A stretch of DNA of 26,647 nt, from the IMG/VR virus record IMGVR_UViG_3300035698_008566, positions 1-26,647 of that record. One strand, given 5' to 3'. This document shows positions 26,038-26,647 of this stretch, piece after piece. Position 1 is the stretch's first letter; each line of letters begins with the position of its first letter. This DNA comes from a virus. Under the pieces are notes generated by a model. The model searched no databases. It was not told where the DNA came from and saw only the letters and a list, made by a program, of their open reading frames with translations. The position numbers were made by a program, and so were the translations under genes.

Positions 26038-26379
26038 ATGAGCGCGAGTTCTTACACGGCAGAAGGTACCGGCTCGGGGGCTATCGCCACGAGCTTGACC
26101 GTGCCAGTGGGCCAGACCTACAAGCTGTTGCATGTGACGTTGAATCTGAACGTGGCCGCCACAACCAGTGAGTATTTTACCATCACGTGGAACAAAGAGG
26201 CCGGGTTGGCCTATGACGTGCGGCTTTATACCAACGACCTGGCGACCACGGGCACGACCGATCTGGTGTGGTATCCAGAAAAAGAGACCAAGCTAAAGGG
26301 TGGCGACGCTGTTGATGTGGCCTGGTTCAACACCGAGAGCCGGACCTATGGCGTAGAAATCACAGCGGAGAGAGCCTAA
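26038..26379 (+). CDS. Putative small virion protein (113 aa)
   Basis: It starts at ATG 26038 with AGGAGG upstream. The product is beta-rich (SYTAEGTGSGAIATSLTVPV, YKLLHVTLNLNVAATTSEYF, DAVDVAWFNTESRTYGVEI), like small jelly-roll decoration proteins found in runs in phage structural regions. No catalytic motif is visible. The stop shares one base with the next start (TAATG). Confidence 0.55.
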   Translation: MSASSYTAEGTGSGAIATSLTVPVGQTYKLLHVTLNLNVAATTSEYFTITWNKEAGLAYDVRLYTNDLATTGTTDLVWYPEKETKLKGGDAVDVAWFNTESRTYGVEITAERA

Positions 26380-26647
26380 TGGCACAAATCCTAAATGGTA
26401 TCCACAGAAGCATCGAGGCGGGCAGCTACGCGGTGGATGTTGGCGTGTTTCGCCACGCTTCCAGCACCTATGATTTCAGCGTTTCGGGTGGGGCACAGAA
26501 AGCCTACACGGTATTCAGCGTGTCTGGCGACATTGTACTCTGCATCGTGGGCCTGTGTCAAACGCTGATGGACTCGGGCGGCGCGGCCACTATTGAGCTG
26601 GGCATCACCGGCAACACGGCGGCGCTGATCGCACAGACCACGGCCAC
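26379..26647 (+). CDS. Putative virion protein, N-terminal 89 residues (runs off the right edge)
   Basis: It starts at ATG 26379, overlapping the previous TAA by one base. The visible part begins MAQILNGIHRSIEAGSYAV and continues with VFSVSGDIVLCIVGLCQTL and IELGITGNTAALIAQTTA, a pattern common in small beta-rich phage structural proteins. The C-terminus lies outside the window. Confidence 0.6.
   Translation, partial: MAQILNGIHRSIEAGSYAVDVGVFRHASSTYDFSVSGGAQKAYTVFSVSGDIVLCIVGLCQTLMDSGGAATIELGITGNTAALIAQTTA

Overview
The window is a piece of a tailed double-stranded DNA bacteriophage genome (Caudoviricetes, HK97-type capsid and portal, probably siphovirus-like). The evidence is a contiguous packaging and head module, gene-to-gene ATGA and TAATG overlaps almost throughout, two phage-borne tRNA genes, and no cellular housekeeping genes. 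No integrase, excisionase or attachment site is visible, so nothing here shows a temperate lifestyle. The promoters are near-perfect sigma70 consensus, so the host is a bacterium, but its phylum cannot be read from this sequence.

Layout. Positions 1-5279 are a leftward (minus-strand) block of small early-type genes: a RecT/Bet-like annealing protein, a 39-residue membrane protein, Cys-rich zinc-ribbon-like proteins, ribbon-helix-helix-like proteins, and a pentapeptide-repeat protein. This block is fed by a consensus leftward promoter at 5492-5520 carrying a palindromic operator candidate, and by a second one at 3623-3651. A divergent consensus promoter at 5648-5676 starts the rightward half. 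Its first genes are a putative holin and an XhlA-like protein, followed by a calcineurin-like metallophosphoesterase and a winged-helix protein. A 595-base interval (8042-8636) then carries tRNA-His and tRNA-Asp plus a hairpin-rich leader.

The standout region is 8637-10691. A small zinc-ribbon protein is translationally coupled to a ParB-domain/DpdA-like (TGT-family) fusion protein. That is followed by a preQ1-I riboswitch overlapping the Shine-Dalgarno sequence of a YhhQ/QueT-family queuosine-precursor transporter. Together these look like a compact salvage-type system for 7-deazaguanine modification of phage DNA: import of a preQ1-like precursor under riboswitch feedback, then base exchange into DNA by the DpdA-like protein.

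From 10709 to the right end come packaging and virion genes: small and large terminase, portal, and a MuF-like head protein that lacks any usual start codon and appears to be made by -1 frameshifting at an A9 run ending the portal gene. A gp10-like protein and a string of small genes follow, then a prohead protease fused to the major capsid protein with a strong internal ribosome-binding site. The end of the window holds beta-rich virion proteins, including two tandem paralogues and a parallel beta-helix protein. These are interleaved with a glycosyltransferase and a sulfotransferase-glycosyltransferase fusion, suggesting that the virion or host surface is decorated with (sulfated) sugars.
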